From positions 5,892,501-5,956,500 of the forward strand of contig CM034128.1 of the NCBI GenBank assembly GCA_019914995.1: DNA of 64,000 bases, written 5' to 3'. This stretch comes from Acanthochlamys bracteata. Taxonomy: Eukaryota > Streptophyta > Magnoliopsida > Pandanales > Velloziaceae. This document shows positions 14,301 to 24,582 of this stretch, one piece after another. Numbering within the stretch: position 1 is the first letter of the stretch; the number at the start of each line of letters is the position of its first letter. The notes beneath the pieces are model-generated. The model saw nothing but the letters and a program-made list of their open reading frames with translations. It did no database searches and was not told the DNA's origin. A program made the position numbers and the translations under genes.

Positions 14301-14490
14301 CACACTGCAGAGTTCTTTACTACTGTAAGTCTCACTACCTGAAGCTTTTTGTCAACAACATTTTCTTTAAACGAACTCCTCAACTCCTTTGATTCATCTG
14401 CAGGAAGGTTATTATGACAATAGGCCCCGCTCCTTCATGGTATATGCTCCAAGTAGAACTGCTGTTGTCTATGCGCTTGTGGAAGGCTAG
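5323..14490 (+). CDS. SBE2: Starch branching enzyme class II (1,4-alpha-glucan branching enzyme), 22 exons
   Basis: Makes alpha-1,6 branches in amylopectin in the plastid stroma by cutting and transferring alpha-1,4 glucan chains. Exons: 5323-5491, 5926-6059, 6496-6686, 7203-7301, 7709-7751, 7860-7919, 8379-8459, 8657-8773, 8950-9033, 9388-9509, 9715-9834, 10480-10609, 10696-10806, 11092-11220, 11341-11444, 11746-11890, 12170-12317, 12408-12508, 12818-12895, 13442-13597, 14250-14324, 14404-14490. They sum to 2484 nt in frame, 827 residues, near the usual 800-860. The first 60 or so residues are rich in Ser, Arg and His, as in a transit peptide. A CBM48 domain ([17 protein letters not shown]) lies near residues 195-285. 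GH13 motifs are intact: DIVHSHASKN (D403), GFRFDGVT (nucleophile D474), GEDVSG (acid/base E529), YAESHDQAL (D597). [16 protein letters not shown] and the N-terminal VRFP favour class II. The exon 1 donor is the least certain junction. Confidence 0.95.
13651..13800. repeat. Possible MITE relic in a branching-enzyme intron
   Basis: The intron before the last three exons contains GGGCTGTTTTGATGGGC and, shortly after, GGGGTGTTTGG, each followed by ACTTATAAG palindromes. This is the look of two overlapping MITE termini. No clean terminal inverted repeat pair or target duplication could be defined. Confidence 0.35.
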
Positions 14491-14767
14491 CTGGGCTTTC
14501 AGAAAACCAGTCGAAGTTAAGACTCTCATCTGACAAACAATATGCCAAGAAATGGACCTTCTCATGTGATGTGTTGAGGTAAAGTACCTTTCACTTTATG
14601 CATGTGTCCATTTGTTCACGGCAGAACAGGGTAAGATTGGTAGATGGAAAGAGTAATTAGGAAGATGTTGAGCAGCGGATCATAGAAAGACATGGTTTGC
14701 CGCAAACCAGCAGCTGGGCCTCTGGAGAACTGTTAATGTGCATTAGGATGTCCTCAAGATTTCGCTC

Positions 14768-14773
14768 AATAAA
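14768..14773 (+). terminator. Polyadenylation signal, branching enzyme 3' UTR
   Basis: AATAAA about 280 bp after the stop codon, in GC-balanced DNA typical of a 3' UTR. The transcript end probably lies within the following 50 bases. The cleavage site is not defined. Confidence 0.45.
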
Positions 14774-15254
14774 ATGCAGAATGTGGAAACATGTGTACAG
14801 GGCTGTCAATTGTTTTGTTAATTTAATGTTATGAACAAGTTCAAGCTTTGGTAATATTAGCGATCTCTGCTGACGTTCAATATTGATGTTTCCAAGTTTG
14901 CTAACTCTTTGCAACCATTTGAACGTGTTCTCCATGTGACGCTGTTACCTTTCGTCCATCCGTCCCCTCTTCAACGTTGGCTTAGAAGTTCAGCATCCGG
15001 GTCTGTTTCTGATTAAAGTGAAACTAAGGTCATTCTATGCTATTTATCTATTCAGGTATTGAGCGCTGCTAAAGTTTTTCCACTTGCATAGCAATGAGTT
15101 AATGTAACAACATTTTACAGATTAACAATAATTTATGAAGATGATAATTTGGATCTCATCCCGCCTCTTACCTTCCTAGTTGCTTTTTGTTGATATAGGG
15201 CTTTATTTTCTTTGATCTATTGTTTGCTTACTTTCAGCTATAACGGTTTTAATG

Positions 15255-15690
15255 CCCTATTTGGGAGAGTTTTTTGTTTTTTAATTTTTACTTTTACTTT
15301 TTAAATAAAATTTTAAAATATTATATACATTTTAAATAAATTTTAATAGTGCAGAAAAAATTTACGTTATAAAAATTTTTTATTAATTTTTTAAAATAAA
15401 AATGAAGTTTATTTTTAAAAAATTTTTGTTTTTCAAAAAATTCTTTTTTAATAAGTACCAGCAATGCTTATTATTTTTTTCATTTTTAATTTTATATTTT
15501 ATATTTTTAATAAATTGTTTATAATATTTTATTCTTTTTTTAAAATTTTAAAATAAAAAAAAATTTTATGTCGTGAAATTTATTATTATTATTTTTTTAG
15601 ATCTTAAAATAGAGTTTTTTTATAAAAAATTTTAGAAATATTGTTCGTTCTAAAAAAATTTTTCAATAAAAATTCTCAAATATCCACTTA
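15255..15690 (+). repeat. AT-rich dispersed repeat, two copies in tandem
   Basis: Two head-to-tail members, about 15255-15470 and 15470-15690. Each runs from a TTTTTAATTTT block, through ATTTTAAAATA and a less AT-rich centre (AGTGCAGAAAAAATTTACG; ATTTTATGTCGTGAAATTT), to a TTTTTAT(T/A)AA block. The remaining space from the 3' UTR to 16890 holds no gene. Confidence 0.55.
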
Positions 15691-15809
15691 GTGATTCAGA
15701 GGAGATGCGGAGTGGGCTCAGTATTTGTTGATAAATTTAGAGCTTTACCAGGACAGAGATAGCAGTGCTTCCCATTGATGAAATCTCAAATTGCTCCGGA
15801 TAAACTGAA

Positions 15810-16050
15810 TTTTTAAAATACTTTTAAAATAAAACTTTTTTAAAATAAAAAATATTTTTATTTTTTTAAAATAAGTTTTATTTTTTAATTTAAAACTAAT
15901 AAAAATAAATAATAAAAATATTTTATTACGTTAATGTTTTTATATTTTTGAAATTTTTAAATAAAATTTTTTAGATAATTATAAAAAATATATTAAAAAA
16001 TATATAATTAAAAAGTAATTTTTTGAAAAAGCAATGCCAAATACATCCAA
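15810..16050 (-). repeat. AT-rich dispersed repeat, inverted copy
   Basis: It closely parallels the copy at 42265-42505 in the same order: AAAAATATTTTTATTTTT, AATAAGTTTTATTTT, TAATAAAAATA, AATTTTTAAATAAAATTTT, AATTATAAAA(A)TATATTAAA. It ends GAAAAAGCAATGCC. Orientation is opposite to 18660 and 27400. No coding sequence. Confidence 0.6.
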
Positions 16051-16893
16051 ATTTAAGTTTCGCGTGGTTCATTTTCTAGGAGTCTTGAGCTTTTTAAGTT
16101 CAAAAACGTTTTATACGGTACCGTAAAAGGTTTCCCAAAATTTTAGAAGGTATGGATGAATTGTAAGCCATAAGATAGTTGTATGTACAAGCTTTTTCTT
16201 AAAAAAGCTTTGAAAAATTGTTTTTATTCAAAAAGTTTATTTTTCAGCTATTTCAAACATGGTTTAATGTTGAAAGTCTATTTCATATCTTCTATCATAT
16301 GAATTTCAAGACTACAGAAGAAATTAATTGAAGTGATCGTAATTGTTATCTATTTTGCTGCCTTGACTCCTAAGGCTTCTTGCCTTTAACCTGTTCACTG
16401 CCCCCCTTTTCTGACTACCCAACTCTGAAGCTAGCCTTCATTTCCAAGCATGAATTTAAGAACCCCCTGCAATGTTGCATTTTCAGGAATATTGCAAATC
16501 GAACTCTTAACCAAAACTATCATCATCAATCCAACTAGTAAATTCTCATAAAATTCTCTTTTCTAATATTAGAGTAATATCATAATGGGGAAAACTAATT
16601 AATACGAAGGGTATATATATATATAAGAAAACACAAACTTCTGTATTTAACTTTGAATAGACTTAAAATAACTCATGCACAGGTGAAAGAATGGAATGAT
16701 CACCAACTCGATCGAGCAGTTGCTAAGACACCAACTTGCGAATTTCCATCTCACCGACAAACAATAAAAGAAAGAAACCATAAATCTGAACAATCAATCG
16801 GTTCTTAAACTTCTTTCAGAAACTTTTACGTTTTATATTTTGGAATCTGGCTTAACAACTACTTGAGAACTGACATCATACCTCTTGTCTAGG

Positions 16894-16901
16894 TTTATAT
16901 A
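16894..16901 (+). promoter_or_regulatory. TATA box of the DUF662 gene
   Basis: TTTATATA in the context GGTTTATATAGGC, about 32-39 bp before the ATG. This implies either a very short 5' UTR or that transcription uses another start. Confidence 0.5.
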
Positions 16902-16932
16902 GGCAGAGACAGTGCAAGAGAGCTAGCTAGTT

Positions 16933-17712
16933 ATGTTAGAAGATATCCGAGTATTAATTGAAGAGGACAGAAAGAACAAGAAGAATATTGAGGTGATCTA
17001 CGCAATGGAGCAGCAACTGAAGGGCGTGCAGAAGGCGAGGAATTCTTCGGGGAACGATGATCATGAAGCTGAAGAGTTGTCAAGATCTGCGTTGTCTGCA
17101 TTCCGGGCAAAGGAAGAACAGATCGAGAGGAAGAAGATGGAAGTTAAGGAGAAGGTCTTCGCTCAACTGGGAAGGGTTGAGCAAGAGAACAAACGCCTCT
17201 CACAGATCAGAGAGGTCAGTAGTATATATATGATTGAAAACATTAGTAATTTCAATTCAACGCTCATGCTTTATTTTTTCATGCGTTTCATTAATTTATT
17301 GTCTACGTACTCATGTGTGGGCGTGTTCATGAAGGAGCTTGAAGAAATGGCGGATCCAACGAGCAAGGAGGTTGCTGCGATTCGCCGGAAGATCGATTCT
17401 GCCAACCGTGAACTGAAACCGCTAGGACAGAGTTGTCTCAAGAAGGAGAGGGAATACAAAGAAGCAGTTGAAGCATTCAATGAGAAGAACAAGGAGAAAG
17501 CTCAGCTCATCAACAAACTAGTTGAGGTAATGAAATTAACTCTGCAATAAAAATTTAAAGAAATCTTCAAACATATACTACTTATATAACAAATTGTTAG
17601 TTGTTTTTAAATGTGTGTATATATTTGAGTGTGGCAGCTGGTGAGCGAGAGTGAAAGACTAAGGATGACAAAGCTGGAGGAGCTCAGTAAGAACATCGAT
17701 TCACTTTGCTGA
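16933..17712 (+). CDS. DUF662 / RAB6-interacting golgin-like coiled-coil protein
   Basis: Three exons, 16933-17214, 17335-17526 and 17638-17712, join in phase 0 to give 182 residues. The protein is almost wholly charged helix, predicted coiled coil. Family landmarks are FRAKEEQIERKKMEVKEKVF, then LGRVEQENKRL, then LEEMADPTSKEVAAIRRKID, then NRELKPLGQSC, KEREYKEAVEAFNEKNKEK and finally LVSESERLRMTKLEELSKNI near the C-terminus. These match the plant DUF662 family, annotated as RAB6-interacting golgin and including microtubule-associated ACIP1-type proteins. The N-terminus is shorter than in long family members and lacks a proline-rich leader. The molecular role is not certain. There are no partners nearby; the branching enzyme 2.4 kb upstream is unrelated. 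Confidence 0.85.
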
Positions 17713-18655
17713 AAGAAAATGGATTCAGTATCCAAATTAATCAACATCTAATTCAACGACTTCTCTGTTTTAAAGGATGTATATGGTTTTGTTGTGCTTG
17801 TGCATGAATGCAATTGTTGCTCGTGTTTGTTTTTGAATTCAGTAGTGTTGTTGTTAATTAATTTGGGGAGAATTACTTAACTCACTTGTAGCTGCTTGTT
17901 TCTTCATTCAAAGGGGTTTGTTAATTTGTTTGTACAGAATGATCAGAACTTAAAACTGATCTCTATCTGAATTGTTTTGTAACCATTTGCGAACAACAAC
18001 CAAGGAAAAATTTTGCATTCTCTTTCTTTCTTTGATTTTTTTTCTTTTTCCCCTAAAACTCTCACGTATCGTGATTTTTACTTTATTTTTATTTTTGAGA
18101 GGAAAAATTAAAAAAATAGAGAGAAAGCTTTGGCCTGTTTAACTGTTGTTATTATATAATAATTTGTTTCCTACGATTTAATAAGTCTTCTTTTTATCAG
18201 CTTCTCAAGCAACGCATGTAGAAGTCATTGATAGACCCACGAAAATCAGATATGAACAAGAAAGCCCACATTTGAGAGGCCCATTACGGGCCACGTATTT
18301 ACTTTTTTGTGTTTTTTTAAACAACCAAAAAAACTAAAAATAGAACTGCAGTAAGCGTAGGTTGCAAACTTCCCTTTTGCTTGAAAACAGTTGCTATTTC
18401 AAGATCACGCAATTAGTTCTCTTCCTTAAGAGGTTAAAAGAATCGGCAGGATTCGAAAGAAAGACTGAAACAAAAAATCTCCACTTATATCAGGGTTTGT
18501 TGGTACATCAATTAAAAGGAGTCCAACAAACTCTTGCTGCCAAAAGAATAGTGCCTGAAGATATTCATATGTATAAAAGTTCGCATTGCTCTGTTCGTCT
18601 CTCAAACTCAACTCTGATAGGGGACAACCCACCGAGTTCACTCGCTCATTTATAA
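17713..18655. other. Intergenic, 3' region of the DUF662 gene
   Basis: The first 300 bp look like 3' UTR (T-rich, GC-balanced). The remainder has no recognisable gene. An open frame at 18362-18655 has no family resemblance and I do not treat it as real. Confidence 0.5.
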
Positions 18656-18659
18656 GGGA

Positions 18660-18910
18660 CTTTTGGGATTGCGTTTTCCAAATGCTTTTTTTTAATTTTT
18701 AATTTTATATTTTTTAAAATATATTTTATAAATATTTAAAAATTTTATTTAAAAATTTAAAAAGTGTAGAAAATTACTATGTAGTGAGATTTGTTTATTG
18801 TATATTTTATTATTGTTTTGAAAGTAAAAAAATAAAGCTTATTTTTTAAACAAGATAAAAATATTTTTTATTTCAGAAAATTTTATTTTATAAATACTTC
18901 CAAATGTCCA
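18660..18910 (+). repeat. AT-rich dispersed repeat
   Basis: Begins TTTGGGATTGCGTTTTCCAA and ends TAAATACTTCCAAATGTCC. The centre ACTATGTAGTGAGATTTG corresponds to ATCGTAATGAAATTT in the 27400 copy. AAAAATAAAGCTTATTTTTT and AAAAATATTTTTTATTTCAG match sister copies closely. Confidence 0.6.
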
Positions 18911-19117
18911 TTAATATAGACTTTAATATCCTGCTAGAACATAGAATATATATATAGTGGCGCAGGTTTTAATTTTTGCGTAATCTGTGCAGATCGCACT
19001 ATGGATCATTGAATTTTGATCCAACGGTTCACGTTGACGCAATAATCTCTAGCTAGAGCAACCACATTCGAGGGCAATTCCGTATTTTCATTGAAAATTT
19101 GGCTCGCGTGTTTGAAC

Positions 19118-19669
19118 TAGGAATGGTTTATTCTGATCCGACTTACGAACTCGACTGAAACCGATAGGTATAGTCGGATTTGGATCAATTTCGGGTTGAC
19201 CAAAAAAATGATTCGAAAATTTAAACGGGTTCGAAGCGGATTCGGATTGATCTGAGATTGATCCGTTCAATCCGTTTAATTATTTATATAATATATATTA
19301 TTTAATAATTAGAGAACAATAGCAAAAAAATAGAATTTAATTTGTATATATATTTCTTAACTTATCTTAAATTAACTAATTTTTACTTAATTTATAAATT
19401 TTATCAAAATTAATATTTTTTATTTTAGATATATCATAATTATTAATTTTTATACATTATTTTTAGAAATTAATATTTATAATTTTACTTTAATAATTTT
19501 AATTATTAAACGGGTTGATCCGAATTTAATCCAGTTATTAAAAGGTTGGACTAGAGTTGACAATTATGACCCATATAAATAAATGGGTTGAGTTAGGGTT
19601 GAACAATTTGATCCGATTATTATATGGGTCAATACGAAACCGATCCAGGAATTCGAATTGCCACTCCTA
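19118..19669. mobile_element. hAT-type MITE, 552 bp, with 8-bp target duplication
   Basis: The left end TAGGAATGG and the reverse complement of the right end TAGGAGTGGCAATTCG form short terminal inverted repeats. It is flanked by GTTTGAAC (19110-19117) and GTTCGAAC (19670-19677), an 8-bp target duplication with one mismatch, as expected for hAT elements. Both ends carry GGGTTGATCCGA-like blocks and the middle is very AT-rich. It has no transposase. A related element is at 38880-39361. Confidence 0.8.
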
Positions 19670-19677
19670 GTTCGAAC

Positions 19678-22600
19678 ACATCTTCACGCATTTATTCCTT
19701 TCTTTCTTCTTCAGAACGAGCTCGCCGCTCCCTCCCGCGAGCCCAATCCCTCCCTGCCGCGCCTTCTTCTCCCCCGCTGTAGATTCAGTTCTTCCATATC
19801 TCTTATCATTTCTTTTAGTCATTCTTAAACTATCTTTTTTCCTACTTCAAACTCTAACTTTTCGTTCGTCGTCGGCGCAGCGTTTATTTGCCGGTTAGGA
19901 TCAAAATTAGGACTAACTAAGCATTAATTCCTCTTCTCCTTTTTCTTTTATGCCTTCTAACGCTTTTAATTTCAGAATTCGTCGCATGTCCTTCGTCATA
20001 GCCAGAGTGTTCGAACGTCGGCAGGTGTTTGAATTTCGGGTAGATTTTAGACTTTTTTGTTGCAGTTTTGTGATTTTACCATTAAATTTTTAAAAAAATT
20101 TTTTTTTTTATTAACTTCTTCTACTGTTCGTGAAGAAATTTCCACAACAGAAACTTTCTCTGTGAATGAAAAATGTATGATGTTCTTTACTTCTATGTTT
20201 TAACACTCATTTTACTTTTAATTATAGATGAAGTTCATTTCTACTAAGTTCCTTTTCTATTTGCTGGAGAGTGTTGAAGACTATCTTCTTCCAGTATTCA
20301 TTTCTTTTCTTTTTTTTTTTATTTAAATTTTTAATGTGAATGAATGCCGATTCTTGAGCAAAGATTTATGAATGTAAAGGTTGTTGTGAACGACTTATGA
20401 AATGTAACGCTTCTTTCAATTTGCTCAAGAATCTGGTTAAGTGTTGAAGATGTCTGGATGTACTCCCGTTTTCTTTGTGAATGTAAATATAATGGTTGTT
20501 GTGAATTCTTATTGCAAATGAAATTTTCTTATGTTGTAAATTGTTGTTGAATTCTAGTTATGAATTGTTACTGAATTCTAGTTATGAAATGTTGCATTTG
20601 TGTTGTATGTTGTCGCAAAGAATAACCGAGTAAGCATACGTTGAATGCGTTCACGCTGAACATTATTTTCAAGAGCAATTTGATCATTTAACCTGTTATG
20701 TTCTCTAGCGGGAGAACGAATTGGCATAGGCGGGAGACACTCTATTCTTTTATTCTCTGTTTACAATAAAACCAACTAGCTATTCTTCTTCTCTTTTTCA
20801 TCTTTCACCTCATTGCTTTGCTACTACTTGATTCCTCTTTCTCTTCTTCTTTTTACTATGTCGCAACAGTTAACATGTATTCTTATTCAACGCATAAAAT
20901 TTACAAAAATCAAAACGACACACAACTGACATTTGATTTTGATTTTTTTTTCTTTGAATTTATAGGTTTTGAGGCCTCTTCTGTTTCTCCTATAACGCCA
21001 TGTTTAGGGATAACTATTGAGAGCCTCGAAGTTGGAAAATAATTTTACATAAATTATGAAAAAGAATCGAAATTTAGAGCTGTTACTCGTACTAATTATA
21101 AAAGAGTTGGTTTGGCTATGATAAAATTTTTAGTTTTTGAAATAAAGCTACTTTATTGATGCTTTAAGTGGATATGAAGTTTTGCTAAAAAATAGTTTTA
21201 TAATGAGAAGTGTTTGGATAAATTTAAATTTTATTGTGCTATTTGATTCTTAAAACTGAAAACATATTTGGCAAAATTGTGCTTATTTTTAGAAAAGATA
21301 TATAATGATTAAAATAATTTTAAATATATAATAACTAATATATTATTAAAATTTGAATATATATATATATATAATTTAATTTTTAGATTTAATATATTAG
21401 TTTTAATTATATTTATATAATTATTAATATTTTTATATTAATATTTATAAATTCAGTAGTAAAGTATTTATCATTATAAATTAGTAATTAATTTTGATCG
21501 ATATTTTAAATTTTCTATAAATTATATAAGTATTTTATGTCATTGGCCTATCTACCATTCTGATTAAAATCATTTTAGGATTGAATGATCAACAATTATA
21601 GTGTAAGATCACAACTATTTCCGAACTTGTCGATAGTAGTATTGTCATATCCGTATCGGACCTTCGGATTGTTGACCAGAATAATAAACCGTTTCGAATC
21701 TGCAAATAAACTGATGAAACGATTGACCCGTCACGATTCGTGCTGATTCGGATGATTTTCGGGTCAACCTGTTAAACCGCTCCTTTAGATCAAACCGGTG
21801 GGGTCTAAAAAAAATAACAAGAATTCATGCCTTGTTTACCATTCATTGATATGAAAGGAATGAGAAAGATAAAAATCCTGTTCATTGCTAGCTATTTTCT
21901 TCTTCGAAAAATTTGTAGGCTTTACTCCGGTCTTCAATCACTTCGGCTCCACTTATCAATTTCATCGCTGCTTCCTAAGTTATTCTCCAGCTCTTCGGTC
22001 TGTGCTCGCTATTTGCTCCTAATCTGCCTTCGTCGAATTCGTTGCTACGCTCTGTCGATTTCATCGGTTTGGCACCGACTTCGTCGAATTCTTCGCCTCT
22101 ACTTCAATTCCACAGCACAAACTTAGAGGTGAAGATTTTGACGAACTAATTAACATTGAGAAGAGTGAGCACAAATCTCTATACTATCATTTCAGAACTA
22201 TTGATAAACAATATAGGACTAAACCTTTTTTAACAAGTAGGAACTAATCTTGATCTGTTTTAGTGTGTTGTTCCTTAGTTGCGGAGTATGCTGCACTAAA
22301 GTTCTATGAAAACACTATGTTTTGTTGTGTAAACCATATATGATCTATCAGGTTTGGTATTTGAAGTAAACCAATTTCTGTATAAGATGTGTTCTTATAC
22401 GCAAATTATATTAAAGCGTTATCTTGATTTATGATATTTTTGTCGTTTTGGATGGTGAGGTTGACCCGGTAGATCAACCCGCAATCTGTTGATTCGGACG
22501 GCAAATCAGATCGTTGTTTCGGGTCGGTTCCGACAACACTGGTTGATAATAGTCTATCGGTTAGCTCTGCTAGAAATAGTTGCTTTTGAGCTTGTTACTT

Positions 22601-23008
22601 GTCCGGAAGTGATCTAAACATTAATTTTTATAAAGCAAATTTTTAAAAAGTGACTATTAAAAAATAAACTTATTAAAATAAATTTATGAATGTAAATACA
22701 GAAACTTACATGAAGGTCACCTTTTGATGAAAGAAAATAAATTTCGGTTATAAATAAAACACGTTCTTTATAAACTTGTTGGTAACTTGGAAGTTCCATA
22801 AAAGGTTTATAGTACAAACACAATCTATATCAATTACAGCTCTACCTAACAACTATAATACAATCACGGATGATTACAAAGGTATGTACACATGAAAGTA
22901 ACAAGAATACAATCACATCAGGTTCAAATATAAGCCGCAGTATCGCAAAACCCTTTGACAACATTATCCAGCAATACAATTGCTAGAGGCCACTATACTA
23001 TTTAATCA
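19678..23008. other. Intergenic repeat debris, no gene
   Basis: 19690-20050 is CT-rich and GC-balanced like a 5' UTR, but no protein-coding frame follows. 20560-20770 on the - strand has a 55-codon open stretch containing AREHNRLNDQIALENNVQRE that I do not recognise. 21060-21560 is AT-rich MITE-like DNA. 21640-21790 and 22440-22540 hold GGGTCAACC / GGTTGACCCGG blocks related to the hAT MITE cores. Nothing here can be called a functional gene. Confidence 0.45.
22161..22235 (+). repeat. Dispersed repeat pair, copy a
   Basis: GAGTGAGCACAAATCTCTAT followed by TCATTTCAGAACTATTGATA and ACTAAACCTTTTTTAACA. The sequence at 60441-60516 matches over about 75 bp. The nature of the parent element is unknown. 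Confidence 0.6.
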
Positions 23009-24178
23009 CTAGAATTCACGGTTTGGGAGAACAAGAGGAGCTATTAGGGTCCATATGTACAATGCAGCTGTTGCCCACTCTGCAGATCCGAACCCAGACT
23101 GATGTCCAGCCAACATCAATCAACTCCGAACTTATTGTTGTTGCGCTTGTCCACCCAGTAAGGCATCGCTGAATACATGCTTGCCGGTGCAAATATCAGA
23201 TGGAAAAATGTGTAGGAGTAGCTAACTGGCTTTGATTCACCTCCTTCTGCTTCTCTGCCTTCCCCAACTCCTTCTCTATAGAGCATTATAAATAATGGTC
23301 CAGCAAAAACAATTCAGTAACAGAAAATGAGCAGTTTTCATTTTCAAATGCACAAAAGCTAATAAGCACTTCAAACACTACACGTTCAGCCTTGCAGCGT
23401 TCTGCCTATTCTTGATATCAAGTCAACACTATTCCACAACACTATCAAGCAGTACAATCTTTAGCAAATTAATGCATGCCCTTGGCATTGGCCAACTACT
23501 TCCTACAGTAAAAAAGTTTCGACATACCTACAACCTCTTTACGTAAAGTTTCCTTAACAAAAACCCCCTGACTCACCTAATCTCCCCATTACCCTCACAC
23601 TTAAAAAGATGGATTTAGTTTAACCCTCGCTTGCATCTAAGTTCTGATTCATACAAACAGAATAAAACTTGAGGGAAAAAAGAAAACTATCTCCTAAGGA
23701 ACCTGACAAAGGAAAAGTGATTCTATGGCCTCTTTCAATGCAATCTAACCTTTTTACAAGAGGAAACATTTTTTAAGCTTACCCTCCATCTATATTTATT
23801 TCTACCTACTATTAGATTCAATAAGAAAACTAATCATCCTCGAGGTACTAAAAATAAATTTTTCCTTGCCTGTGGATGTAGAGCAACCACTGCAAACACA
23901 ACACCAAGAATGATTGTCATGACAATGAAGAAACATTAAGACCAGAATCCTGTCCTCAGGGATTAAACCAGATGATTAGCACTCCTCAGAAAGCAAAAAT
24001 GTGGCAAAATAGGACACCACCGATATCGCAAGTAAAGCAAGATACCCGCATAAACGTGATCTATATATGAGATAAAAAAACAACTCAATTAAAATGACAA
24101 CATATTATAGAACAACTATACCGACCGTTTTTGTTCATCTTTCTCAACCAATGCATCGTTCCATGAATGTATGAAGTC
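23009..24178 (-). pseudogene. SERINC / TMS1 family pseudogene, 3' half only
   Basis: Remnant of a plant SERINC (TMS1/TDE1) multi-pass membrane protein gene that kept its introns. The exon at 24122-24178 gives DFIHSWNDALVEKDEQK. About 23870-24055 gives YLALLAISVVSYFATF, then FAF-stop-GV, IIWFNP-stop-GQDSGLN, and after a one-base loss FIVMTIILGVVFAVVALHPQ. 23009-23275 gives KPVSYSYTFFHLIF, then LIDVGWTSVWVRIC, then WATAALYIWTLIAPLVLPNR, in three frames. That is two in-frame TGA codons and three frameshifts. The first half of the protein and the segment between HPQ and the last exon were not found. Retained introns argue against a processed copy and for segmental duplication or capture by a transposon. 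Confidence 0.85.
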
Positions 24179-24317
24179 CTGCAGTATAATTACTTGAACC
24201 AACAAAAAGATCACAGATCCAAAATTTGGTTAGTGTTTTAGAAATACACATAGAAACAAATTATATGGCACAAATGATAACGAACTCCACTGTTCAACGA
24301 TATTAATAATAATGTGG

Positions 24318-24582
24318 TCAAGCTTCTATGCCCATTGCTATGTTTTCCTCTCTGGCATATTCTTTAACATACTCTTTCATTATGTCAAGCTTAGAGATTT
24401 GCTCCGCTTGATGCTTATAATATAACGATAAGCAAAGTTTTAGACAATCACCGTAGGCTCTGAATGTGTTGTAATAAAAGAGGTTGACAATAACTTTCTA
24501 GACATATGCAACCGGCAATATCTTTCCAAGCAAATAATGAGCCCATATGGACTTTAACCCATCTTTTATCGGCATCTAACAG
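24318..24582 (-). pseudogene. Unrecognised gene fragment, probable decayed last exon
   Basis: After a pyrimidine-rich stretch ending in TCTAG, an open frame from 24582 reads LLDADKRWVKVHMGSLFAWK and continues DIAGCICLE. It then shifts by one frame near 24497 to VIVNLFYYNTFRAYGDCLKL, followed by CLSLYYKHQAEQISKLDIMK and EYVKEYAREENIAMGIEA, with a stop at 24318-24320. The composition is protein-like and hydrophilic at the end, so I believe it derives from a real gene, but I cannot name the family. It is on the same strand as the SERINC relic and just upstream of it. It does not resemble any SERINC segment. Confidence 0.5.

Noticed and set aside
21827-22126. 99-codon open frame on the + strand
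   Set aside because: Composition is Leu/Arg/Ser-rich from a CT-rich stretch between repeat fragments; no family resemblance.
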